In this document: piece after piece, positions 19,413 to 27,066 of the stretch
How the letters are laid out: each line of letters opens with the position of its first letter
How positions within the stretch are numbered: position 1 is the stretch's first letter
Assembly (NCBI GenBank): GCA_017540645.1
Contig: JAFYAQ010000027.1
Span: 62,001-126,000, forward strand
DNA from: Oscillospiraceae bacterium
GTDB lineage: Bacteria > Bacillota > Clostridia > Oscillospirales > Oscillospiraceae
Reading direction: 5' to 3'
Length of the DNA: 64,000 bases
Notes under the pieces: generated by a model
Seen by the model: only the letters and a program-made list of their open reading frames with translations
Told to the model about the DNA's origin: nothing
Database searches by the model: none
Made by a program: the position numbers and the translations under genes

Positions 19413-20486
19413 TTGGCTGTAAACAAGATAACCTTTGGGTCCAACGGACGCGGTGGAGACCAGGACTACCTTTCCCTGGCGTCCATGATCCGCATGCGGA
19501 GCCGCGAGCTGCTGACCCGGGAGCAGATGGACCAGCTGCTGCGCTCCGAGAGCGCCGACGCGGCGGCAAAGCAGCTGCAGAAGGCGGGCTGGCCCAACAT
19601 GGTCGGGCTCTCCGCCCCGGAGATCGACGCCGCTCTGGCCGAACGACGGGAGGCGCGCCTCCGGGAGATCGGCAGCGTCATCGCCGACGACGGGGTGGTG
19701 GACACCTTCCGGCTCAAATACGACTATCACAACGCCAAGGCCCTGATCAAGGGCGAGGGCGCCGGCGTGGAAGCCGGGGACATGATCTCCCAGAGCGGAC
19801 GGGTGGCCCCCGCCAAGCTGCGCGCCGCCTTTGAGGGCGACGATTACCGGAGCATTCCCGGCACCCTGGGCCACGCCATGGCAGAGGCCAAGGCGGTGCT
19901 GGCCCGGACCCAGAACCCCCAGCTGTGCGACTTTATCCTGGACAAAGCCTACTTTGCCGAGATGAAGGAGCTGGTGACGGGCATCGGCGCGCCGGCGGAC
20001 CATCTGACCCCCCGGGTGAGCAGCGATACCCTGGACCCCTTCATGGTCCGCTACCGCAATCACCTGGCGGACAGCGCCAACCTGCGCATCGCCGTGCGCT
20101 GCCTGCGCATGGGCCGGGACCCGGAGTTCATGCGCACGGCCCTGATCCCCGAGGGGGGCATCGCCTCCGAGCGGATCTACCAGGCGGCCTTCGGCTCCGA
20201 CGGTCTGGAGGCGCTGTACGTCTCCTCCCCCTTCCGGGCCGCGGCGGCTCTGGGCATGGAGGCGGTGAAGGGCGGCGCCATGACAGCCTTTGAAAAGGAA
20301 TGCGACAACGCCCTGATGCGCTGGCTCGCCGCGCAGCGGATCCTCTTTGTGGGACCGGAGCTGTCGGTGTGGTATCTGAACGCCGAGGAGACCGGCATCG
20401 TGGACGTGCGGATGATCCTCACCGGCATGAAGGCCGGGATCGATCCCGTGCGACTGAAGGAAAGGCTGCGTGATACCTATGTATAA
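19413..20486 (+). CDS. ntpC: V/A-type ATPase subunit C
   Basis: 357-residue all-helical funnel protein that connects the central stalk to the proteolipid ring. Typical features are the DYHNAKALIKGEG segment near residue 107 and the RYRNHLADSANLR region. The start is TTG at 19413, chosen because AAGGAGG lies 7 bases before it; no ATG is nearby. The 3' end overlaps subunit F. Confidence 0.92.
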   Translation: MAVNKITFGSNGRGGDQDYLSLASMIRMRSRELLTREQMDQLLRSESADAAAKQLQKAGWPNMVGLSAPEIDAALAERREARLREIGSVIADDGVVDTFRLKYDYHNAKALIKGEGAGVEAGDMISQSGRVAPAKLRAAFEGDDYRSIPGTLGHAMAEAKAVLARTQNPQLCDFILDKAYFAEMKELVTGIGAPADHLTPRVSSDTLDPFMVRYRNHLADSANLRIAVRCLRMGRDPEFMRTALIPEGGIASERIYQAAFGSDGLEALYVSSPFRAAAALGMEAVKGGAMTAFEKECDNALMRWLAAQRILFVGPELSVWYLNAEETGIVDVRMILTGMKAGIDPVRLKERLRDTYV

Positions 20487-20790
20487 GATCGGCGTACTGG
20501 GCGGACGGGAGACCGTCATGGGCTTCAAGGCCCTGGGACTGGAGGTCTACCCGGTGGAAGATTTGGACGAGGCCCGGCACACCTTCCGGCGCATCACCGC
20601 CGAGGAGGACCTGGCGATCCTGTATGTGGAAGAAAACCTGGCGGAGGGCTTGAAGCGGGACATCGACAAGTTCAAGGATAAGCCCAACCCCGCTGTGATC
20701 CTCATTCCCGGCAGAGACGGCCCCCTGGGGCTGGGGCTGTCGGCTCTCAGCGCCGCGGTGGAACGCGCCGTCGGCACCAACATCCTTTAA
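20479..20790 (+). CDS. ntpF: V/A-type ATPase subunit F
   Basis: 103-residue central-stalk subunit; MYKIGVLGGRETVMGFKALG is the typical N-terminus and a Rossmann-like alpha/beta fold with a flexible C-terminal helix is expected. The ATG at 20479 overlaps the stop of subunit C by 8 bases (ATGTATAA). A GTG three codons earlier is the alternative. F binds subunit D in the rotor shaft. The letter ntpF here means subunit F by A-type naming; in the E. hirae nomenclature this protein is NtpG. Confidence 0.9.
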   Translation: MYKIGVLGGRETVMGFKALGLEVYPVEDLDEARHTFRRITAEEDLAILYVEENLAEGLKRDIDKFKDKPNPAVILIPGRDGPLGLGLSALSAAVERAVGTNIL

Positions 20791-20806
20791 GAAAGAAGGT
20801 ATAGGT

Positions 20807-22579
20807 TTGAGCGGAAAAGTTACGAAAGTTTCCGGCCCGCTGGTGGTAGCCAACGGTCTGGCGGACGCCAACGTCTCCGACGTGGTCCGCGTGGGACCTC
20901 AGCACCTGATCGGCGAGATCCTGAATATGACCGGCGACAGCGCCTCCATCCAGGTCTATGAGGAGACCTCCGGCCTGGGGCCCGGGGCCGAGGTGGTCAC
21001 CACCGGCATGCCCCTGAGCGTGGAGCTGGGACCGGGCATGATCGAGAATATTTACGACGGCATCCAGCGGCCTCTGCCGGAGATCCGGGATCTGACCGGC
21101 GAGACCATCACCCGCGGCGTCAGCATCCCCGCCCTGAACCGCAAGCGCATCTGGCACTTTGACCCGGTGGCAAAGCCGGGCGACGAGCTCCAGAGCGGCG
21201 ACGTACTGGGCACGGTGCAGGAGACCAGCGCCATCCTCCACAAGATCATGCTTCCTCCCACCATCCGGAAGGCCACTCTGGTGTCCATCCGGGGCGGCGA
21301 CTTCACCGTGGAGGAGAAGATCGCCACCATCCGGCTTCCGGACGGCACGGAAAAGGAACTGGACATGATCCAGCGCTGGCCCGTGCGTATCCAGCGGCCC
21401 TATGCCCGCAAGTATACCCCCGCCCGGCCCCTGAACTCCGGGCAGCGGATCATCGACACCCTCTTCCCCGTGGCCAAGGGCGGCACCGCGGCGGTCCCCG
21501 GCCCCTTCGGCAGCGGCAAGACCGTGGTACAGCACCAGCTGGCCAAGTGGTCCGACGTGGACCTGGTGGTCTACATCGGCTGCGGCGAGCGCGGCAACGA
21601 GATGACCGACGTTCTCAATGAGTTCCCCGAACTGAAGGACCCCCGGAACGGCGAGCCCCTGATGAAGCGGACGGTGCTGATCGCCAACACCTCCGACATG
21701 CCCGTGGCCGCCCGTGAGGCGTCCATCTACACCGGCATCACCATCGCCGAGTACTTCCGGGACATGGGCTACGACGTGGCCGTCCTGGCCGACTCCACCT
21801 CCCGCTGGGCCGAGGCTCTGCGTGAGATGTCCGGCCGTCTGGAAGAGATGCCCGGCGAAGAGGGCTATCCCGCGTACCTTGCCAGCCGTATCGCCCAGTT
21901 CTACGAGCGGGCCGGCGTGGTGGAGTGCCTGGGCTCCGAGAGCCACAAGGGCTCCGTCACCGCCATCGGCGCCGTCTCGCCTCCCGGCGGCGACACCTCC
22001 GAGCCCGTCTCCCAGGCCACCATGCGTATCGTCAAGGTGTTCTGGGCCCTGGACAGCTCCCTGGCCTACGCCCGCCACTTCCCGGCCATCAACTGGCTGA
22101 CCTCTTACACCCTGTATGCCGACACCCTGAAGGAGTTCTACGACGAGCAGTTCGGTCCCGCCTACATGGCCAACCGCACCAAGGCTCTGAGCATCCTCCA
22201 GGAGGAGGCCGAGCTCCAGGAGATCGTCCGTCTGGTGGGCCAGGACGCCCTGTCCGCCTCCGACCGCATGACCCTGGAGACCGCCCGTATGATCCGGGAG
22301 GACTTCCTGCAGCAGAACGCCTTCGTCACCGAGGACGCCTACTCCGACTACGGCAAGCAGTATCGGCTGCTGGACCTGGTGCTCCAGTACGACGTGAAGT
22401 GCCGGGCGGCCCTGGAAAAGGGCGCCGACCTGCAAAAGCTCTTCAACATCCCCCAGAGGGAGACCATCGGCCGTGCCAAGACCGCCGATCCGGAGAAATA
22501 CGCCGAGATCTATGACGGCATCCTGGAGAAAATGGACCAGGAGATCAACGCCGCAGTGCAGGGAGGTGAGGACGAATGA
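20807..22579 (+). CDS. ntpA: V/A-type ATPase catalytic subunit A
   Basis: 590 residues. Nucleotide-binding catalytic subunit of the V1/A1 head, with Walker A GPFGSGKT near residue 232, GCGERGNEM containing the catalytic Glu, and the Ser/Thr-rich stretch [20 protein letters not shown]. The A-type insertion (about residues 110-190) is present. The start is TTG at 20807, preceded by AGAAGG; no ATG fits. It overlaps subunit B through ATGA. Confidence 0.96.
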   Translation: MSGKVTKVSGPLVVANGLADANVSDVVRVGPQHLIGEILNMTGDSASIQVYEETSGLGPGAEVVTTGMPLSVELGPGMIENIYDGIQRPLPEIRDLTGETITRGVSIPALNRKRIWHFDPVAKPGDELQSGDVLGTVQETSAILHKIMLPPTIRKATLVSIRGGDFTVEEKIATIRLPDGTEKELDMIQRWPVRIQRPYARKYTPARPLNSGQRIIDTLFPVAKGGTAAVPGPFGSGKTVVQHQLAKWSDVDLVVYIGCGERGNEMTDVLNEFPELKDPRNGEPLMKRTVLIANTSDMPVAAREASIYTGITIAEYFRDMGYDVAVLADSTSRWAEALREMSGRLEEMPGEEGYPAYLASRIAQFYERAGVVECLGSESHKGSVTAIGAVSPPGGDTSEPVSQATMRIVKVFWALDSSLAYARHFPAINWLTSYTLYADTLKEFYDEQFGPAYMANRTKALSILQEEAELQEIVRLVGQDALSASDRMTLETARMIREDFLQQNAFVTEDAYSDYGKQYRLLDLVLQYDVKCRAALEKGADLQKLFNIPQRETIGRAKTADPEKYAEIYDGILEKMDQEINAAVQGGEDE

Positions 22580-23955
22580 TCCGGGAATACAAAACCATCA
22601 AGGAGATCGCCAGCCCTCTGATGATCGTTGAAAACGTGGAGGGCGTCACCTTTGACGAACTGGCGGAGATCGAGCTTCCCAACGGGGAGGTCCGGCGCTG
22701 CAAAGTGCTGGAGGTAGAGCAGAACCGCGCCGTGGTGCAGCTGTTCGAGGCCGCCCAGGGCATCAACCTGAAGGAGAGCAAGGTCCGCTTCCTGGGCCAC
22801 CCCCTGGAGCTGGGCGTCAGCGAGGATATGCTGGGCCGGGTCTTCAACGGCATGGGCGAGCCCATCGACGGCGGCCCCGCCATCATCGCCGAGGAGCACC
22901 GGGATATCAACGGCCTGCCCATGAACCCCGCCGCCCGGGCCTACCCTGCCGAGTTCATCCAGACCGGCGTCTCCACCATCGACGGACTGAACACCCTGGT
23001 CCGGGGACAGAAGCTGCCCATCTTCTCCTGCTCCGGCCTGCCCCACGCCAACCTGGCCGCCCAGATCGCCCGCCAGGCCAAGGTGCTGGGCGAGGGAGAG
23101 AACTTCGCCGTGGTGTTCGCCGCCATCGGCATCACCTTTGAGGAGAGCGAATTCTTCATCCGCGACTTCCGCCGCACCGGCGCCATCGACCGGACCGTGG
23201 TGTTCTCCAACCTGGCCAACGACCCGGCCGTCGAGCGTATCGCCACGCCCCGCATGGCCCTGACCGCCGCCGAGTATCTGGCCTTTGAGAAGGACATGCA
23301 CGTGCTGGTCATCCTGACCGACATCACCAACTACGCCGAGGCCCTCCGTGAGGTCTCCGCGGCCAAGAAGGAAGTCCCCGGCCGCCGGGGCTATCCCGGC
23401 TACCTCTACACCGACCTGGCCCAGATGTACGAACGGGCCGGCCGCCGTGTAGGCAAGGCGGGCTCCATCACCATGATCCCCATCCTGACCATGCCCGAGG
23501 ACGACAAGACCCACCCCATCCCCGACCTGACCGGCTACATCACCGAGGGCCAGATCATCCTGAGCCGCGACCTGTTCCGGAAGGGCATCGTGCCCCCCGT
23601 GGACGTGCTGCCCAGTCTGAGCCGTCTGAAGGACAAGGGCATCGGCGTGGGAAAGACCCGGGAGGACCACGCCGGCACCATGAACCAGCTCTTCGCCGCC
23701 TACGCCCGGGGCAAGGAAGCCAAGGAACTGATGACCATCCTGGGCGAGGCCGCCCTCTCCGACGACGACAAGCTCTACGCCAAGTTCGCCGACGCCTTTG
23801 AGACCCGCTACGTCGCCCAGGGCAACGAGACCAACCGCAGCATCGAGGAGACCCTGACCATCGGCTGGGAGCTGCTGTCCATCCTGCCCGAGCGGGAGCT
23901 GAAGCGTATCAAGCCCGAGTACATCGAAAAGTACCTGCCGAAAAAGCAGGGCTGA
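22576..23955 (+). CDS. ntpB: V/A-type ATPase regulatory subunit B
   Basis: 459 residues; alternates with subunit A in the head. It keeps the fold of the catalytic subunits but has no Walker A lysine ([14 protein letters not shown] replaces the P-loop), which is normal for non-catalytic B. Conserved [23 protein letters not shown] region is present as [20 protein letters not shown]. The ATG overlaps the A stop codon (ATGA), indicating coupled translation and equal stoichiometry. Confidence 0.96.
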   Translation: MIREYKTIKEIASPLMIVENVEGVTFDELAEIELPNGEVRRCKVLEVEQNRAVVQLFEAAQGINLKESKVRFLGHPLELGVSEDMLGRVFNGMGEPIDGGPAIIAEEHRDINGLPMNPAARAYPAEFIQTGVSTIDGLNTLVRGQKLPIFSCSGLPHANLAAQIARQAKVLGEGENFAVVFAAIGITFEESEFFIRDFRRTGAIDRTVVFSNLANDPAVERIATPRMALTAAEYLAFEKDMHVLVILTDITNYAEALREVSAAKKEVPGRRGYPGYLYTDLAQMYERAGRRVGKAGSITMIPILTMPEDDKTHPIPDLTGYITEGQIILSRDLFRKGIVPPVDVLPSLSRLKDKGIGVGKTREDHAGTMNQLFAAYARGKEAKELMTILGEAALSDDDKLYAKFADAFETRYVAQGNETNRSIEETLTIGWELLSILPERELKRIKPEYIEKYLPKKQG

Positions 23956-23986
23956 GCGACCATGAATTCGGAAAGAAGGTGATCCT

Positions 23987-24634
23987 TTGGCAACCATAAA
24001 TCCGACCCGCATGGTACTCAACCAGATGAAGGGCCGGCTGCGTACCGCTGCCCGGGGCCACAAGCTTCTGAAGGACAAGCGGGACGAGCTGATGCGACAG
24101 TTTATGGACGTGGTGCGCCGCAACCGGGAGCTGCGGATCAAGGTGGAGAACGGCCTGACCGAGGCCTTCGCCGCGCTCAGCGTTGCCAGCGCCGTCATGA
24201 GCCCGGATATGCTGGAGCAGGCGCTGGTCTATCCCCGGCAGAGCGTGTCGCTGGACATGGGCTTTAAAAACATCATGAGCGTCAACGTGCCGGAGTACGA
24301 CTTCCACACCAAGTCCGCCGAGCCCGGAGAGATCTTCCCCTACGGCTTTGCCCAGACCTCCGGTGAGCTGGACGACGCCATCAGCGCCCTTTCCGGCGTG
24401 TTCAACGACATGCTGGAGCTGGCCCAGGTGGAGAAGACCATGCAGCTTTTGGCCCAGGAGATCGAAAAGACCCGGCGGCGCGTCAACGCCCTGGAGTATG
24501 TGATGATCCCCGACCTGCAGAAGAACATCAAATACATCTCCATGAAGCTGGAGGAGAACGAAAACTCCACCAAGGTCCGGCTGATGAAGGTGAAAGAGAT
24601 GGTGCTGCAGGACGCCCACCACTTCGAATACTGA
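23987..24634 (+). CDS. ntpD: V/A-type ATPase subunit D
   Basis: 215 residues; a pair of long antiparallel helices forms the rotor shaft inside the A3B3 head. NPTRMVLNQMKGRLRTAARG at the N-terminus is the signature of the family. The start is TTG at 23987 with AGAAGGTGAT upstream. Last gene of the ATPase operon; a hairpin follows within 10 bases. Confidence 0.94.
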   Translation: MATINPTRMVLNQMKGRLRTAARGHKLLKDKRDELMRQFMDVVRRNRELRIKVENGLTEAFAALSVASAVMSPDMLEQALVYPRQSVSLDMGFKNIMSVNVPEYDFHTKSAEPGEIFPYGFAQTSGELDDAISALSGVFNDMLELAQVEKTMQLLAQEIEKTRRRVNALEYVMIPDLQKNIKYISMKLEENENSTKVRLMKVKEMVLQDAHHFEY

Positions 24635-24643
24635 CAAACAGCA

Positions 24644-24673
24644 GGGGCCGGCGAAAAGCCGGCCCCATCGTTT
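24644..24673 (+). terminator. Hairpin after the ATPase operon
   Basis: GGGGCCGGC, loop GAAAA, GCCGGCCCC, then ATCGTTT. The T-run is short and the next gene starts 14 bases later, so partial read-through into the thioesterase is likely. Confidence 0.6.
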
Positions 24674-24686
24674 AGAAAGGAAACCC

Positions 24687-25418
24687 ATGAATCCAACATA
24701 TTTCCGCGACGACTGCGTGCGGCTCAGCGACTGCGACAGTACGGGCCGTCTCTCGCTGCCCGCTCTCTTTGATATGTTTATGGACGTGGCCACCCTGCAT
24801 GCCGACGACCTGGGGATCGGTTTTGACGACCTTCGGCCCCGGCAGCTTTTCTGGCTGGCGGTACGCACCCGCATCCGTGTCCACCGCCGCAGCGATCTCT
24901 CCGCCCCGATCCGGATCGAAACCTGGCCGGAAAAGGGGGGAAAGCTCCGCTGCTACCGGAACTACCGCCTCTTTGACGGTGAGGGCCCGGCCGCGGAGGG
25001 GAAGACCGAGTGGGCGGTCATCGATACCGGCACCGGGCGGCTGGCGCCGCTGCTGGAGGCCTACCCGGCGGGACTGATGGATGTGCTGCGGACCGACAGC
25101 GTGTGGAGCGAGCCCTTCGCCCGGGTCCGGGAGGATTTCTCCGATGGGGAGGAATGGGCCGGCTACACCGTCCGATCTACGGACATCGACGTGGGAGGCC
25201 ACATGAACAACGCCGCCTACCCCCGCATGGTGCTGGGGGCCTTCCCCAACGCCGAGCTGCGAGACATGGACATCCGGGAGCTGGACTTTGCCTACCGGAC
25301 CCCCTGCTACGAGGGGGACGAGCTGCGGCTCTGCCGCCGCCGGACCGAGAGCGGCTGGGAGCTGGGGGCCTTCAACCGGGAGGGGAAGACCGTGCTCCTG
25401 GGCCGGATCGAGGGATAA
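24687..25418 (+). CDS. Acyl-ACP thioesterase (FatA/FatB-like)
   Basis: 243-residue double hot-dog protein that hydrolyses acyl-acyl carrier protein to release fatty acids. The N-terminal hot dog has DSTGRLSLPALFDMFMDVAT and LAVRTRIRVHRRSDLSAPIR; the second has the conserved TDIDVGGHMNNAAYPRMVLG, whose Asn and His belong to the catalytic site, and ends ELDFAYRTPCYEGDELRL. ATG with AGAAAGGAAACC upstream. Chain-length preference cannot be read. Possibly reached by read-through from the ATPase operon. Confidence 0.88.
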   Translation: MNPTYFRDDCVRLSDCDSTGRLSLPALFDMFMDVATLHADDLGIGFDDLRPRQLFWLAVRTRIRVHRRSDLSAPIRIETWPEKGGKLRCYRNYRLFDGEGPAAEGKTEWAVIDTGTGRLAPLLEAYPAGLMDVLRTDSVWSEPFARVREDFSDGEEWAGYTVRSTDIDVGGHMNNAAYPRMVLGAFPNAELRDMDIRELDFAYRTPCYEGDELRLCRRRTESGWELGAFNREGKTVLLGRIEG

Positions 25419-25441
25419 ACGGAGAACAGGTATAAATGCAA

Positions 25442-25481
25442 GGGCGGCGGGCGTGAAAAACGCCCGCCGCCCATATTTTTT
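25442..25481. terminator. Strong bidirectional terminator
   Basis: GGGCGGCGGGCG, 7-base loop, CGCCCGCCGCCC then ATATTTTTT. It serves the thioesterase gene and, on the other strand, abuts the stranded lepA 3' end, so it is the ancestral lepA terminator. Confidence 0.9.
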
Positions 25482-25763
25482 ATGCTTCCTCGTCCAGCTT
25501 GAGGACCGCCAGAAACGCCTCCGTGGGGATGGACACGCTCCCCAGCTGGCGCATTTTCTTTTTGCCCTCCTTCTGCTTTTCCAGCAGCTTCTTCTTCCGG
25601 GTGATGTCGCCGCCGTAGCACTTGGCCAGCACGTCCTTGCGCAGGGCCCGCACGGTCTCCCGGGCGATGATCCGGCCGCCGATGGCCGCCTGGATGGGCA
25701 CCTCGAAGAGCTGGCGGGGGATATTGTCCTTGAGCTTTTCGCACAGCCTCCGGGCCCGGCCGT
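25480..25763 (-). pseudogene. lepA: Stranded 3' end of lepA (direct duplicate)
   Basis: 284 bases that repeat the last ~94 codons and stop of lepA (27067-27350) in the same orientation. The two copies differ at six positions, every one silent, so the encoded ends are identical ([14 protein letters not shown] through LKLDEEA). The copy has no start or upstream gene; homology stops abruptly at 25763 where a palindrome begins. Its position directly against the terminator at 25442-25481 marks it as the original end of lepA, displaced by the insertion to its right. Confidence 0.92.
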
Positions 25764-25830
25764 GAGTCAATGGGGACAGTTCTAAATGACTCATTTTATG
25801 AGTCGATCAGAACCGTCCCCATTGACTCAC
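25762..25830. repeat. Left palindromic border of the lepA insert
   Basis: Almost perfect ~69-base palindrome (GTGAGTCAATGGGGAC ... GTCCCCATTGACTCAC with inner TGACTCA/TGAGTCG arms). An inverted, roughly 85-90 % similar copy lies at 26996-27064. Palindromes built on GGGGACGGTTCT are familiar REP-like elements of Firmicutes, from memory. Confidence 0.85.
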
Positions 25831-26087
25831 GGTAAAACTTGGGCTCCCGGAATGGCGGGCGGCTGAGGTAGCCTATTCCCGAAAAGCGTATTGGAGAAGC
25901 GCGTAACACGCGAGTGTCAACGCCGCCATCTCCAATAAAAGACTCGCACAGGCCGGATACTACAGCATCCTTGACCGGTACGAGTCTCTGCACTTATCTT
26001 ATACGGTTGAACCGCCGCGTACCGAACGGTACACACAGTGGTGTGGGAGGACGGGCACTCAACCAATGGGTGACCTCCTACCCCGAT
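25831..26087 (+). mobile_element. Degenerate 3' part of a group II intron (domains V-VI)
   Basis: 26011-26042 reads ACCGCCGCGTACC, loop GAAC, then GGTACACACAGTGGT, the outline of bacterial group II domain V; it is followed by GTGTGGGAGGAC, a small hairpin and CCTCCTACCCCGAT, the usual domain VI and intron 3' end. Two C-A mismatches in domain V and the absence of a 5' end or reverse transcriptase indicate a dead fragment. Upstream inverted repeats (TTGGAGA/TCTCCAA, GACTCG/CGAGTC) may be older domains. The fragment ends next to the stop codon of the nuclease gene. Confidence 0.65.
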
Positions 26088-26966
26088 TTATAGAAGTGCC
26101 TTTAGTGGGGTTCCGTCGCTGACCCTTTTCCAGTTGCTGTTCCCATCGAATGAGGTGCCGTTCAGAAATTGACCTGCCCCGCTTTGAGAGTCAAAGGTCA
26201 CATCTTCCTGAAGAATACGATTGACCAGTTTTCCTTGACTTTCAAGTTGCTTCCTGTAGGCTTTTATACTGGCAGAGCTGCTGAATGAATCCGATACATC
26301 TATTGAGACTTTTGATCCGGCTTTAAGAATTGCCTTCCTCGATTTCTGATGACCAAGGTTAATCTGTATTTCGGCAGTTCCGTCGGAGTCCCGTTTAGGG
26401 CTTGCAAAATGGAATATCCCCAGATTGGTTGGTGCAACAGTTGTTACCTGGTGCTTTTTCGGGAAGATCGTGTTGGGGAAACAGGCAAGATAATACTGAA
26501 TATCAGCGATGTAGTGGTCACATGAGTGAATCTGACCGATGCTCAGCTTGTAATGCGATTTACGGTATGCTGCATTACAATTGGCTTTCGACGGCGACGA
26601 AGTCAAGCACTTGGGATAGTGAGCATGAACATATTCACACATGGCATTCTCGATGTAGAGAAGCTCATTGCTGCTGATTGTTTTATTATTTGCCGTAAAA
26701 CCTACAACAGTATGCCATGATGAATCTATGCTGCCCGAATGCGTGTTGATGATGCGTTTCCCCACTGTGTCGAGTCCACTTTGACCAACATACACAGAAC
26801 CGCTGTCAACGAGGAGAAGATAGATTCCGGGCTCGTCTAATTCCATCGAATACTGAGGAATCTGCGTTCGTTCAACTCGAATCGCAGAGAAATTTGATGC
26901 AGTGCTAGTCATGATGATTGTTCCATCATAACCCTCGTCTGCCAAATATATGTTTAAGCCTTTCAC
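26088..26966 (-). CDS. GIY-YIG nuclease-like protein with C-terminal DUF4357
   Basis: 292 residues. The GIY-YIG core is visible as GIYLLL (47-52) and VYVGQS (58-63), the conserved Arg in GKRI (Arg71) and a candidate metal-binding Glu in ELLYIENAM (Glu101 or Glu106). The last ~70 residues (SIKAYRKQLESQGKLV ... GNSNWKRV) match DUF4357, a domain often attached to GIY-YIG and restriction-type proteins. The GTG start at 26966 follows AAGGGGG by about 9 bases; a longer frame runs into the palindrome and is rejected. Codon use is AT-richer than neighbours. A homing-type or defence role is inference; the natural target is unknown. Confidence 0.8.
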   Translation of the reverse strand: MKGLNIYLADEGYDGTIIMTSTASNFSAIRVERTQIPQYSMELDEPGIYLLLVDSGSVYVGQSGLDTVGKRIINTHSGSIDSSWHTVVGFTANNKTISSNELLYIENAMCEYVHAHYPKCLTSSPSKANCNAAYRKSHYKLSIGQIHSCDHYIADIQYYLACFPNTIFPKKHQVTTVAPTNLGIFHFASPKRDSDGTAEIQINLGHQKSRKAILKAGSKVSIDVSDSFSSSASIKAYRKQLESQGKLVNRILQEDVTFDSQSGAGQFLNGTSFDGNSNWKRVSDGTPLKALL

Positions 26967-26995
26967 CTGTCTTTTCCCCCTTGTATCTTTTTCCT

Positions 26996-27064
26996 TGGGT
27001 AACAGGGACGGTTCTGATCGACTCAAAAAATGAGTCATTAAGAACCGTCCCCACTGACTCATTG
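26996..27064. repeat. Right palindromic border of the lepA insert
   Basis: Palindrome with arms GGGACGGTTCT/AGAACCGTCCC (27005-27015, 27040-27050) and GACTCA/TGAGTC, inverted relative to the copy at 25762-25830. It ends two bases before the lepA stop codon. Confidence 0.85.
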
Positions 27065-27066
27065 AT

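Noticed and set aside
26967..27062. 32-codon N-terminal extension of the GIY-YIG protein
   Set aside because: It is translation of the border palindrome; the GTG at 26966 has a ribosome site and fits the domain start.
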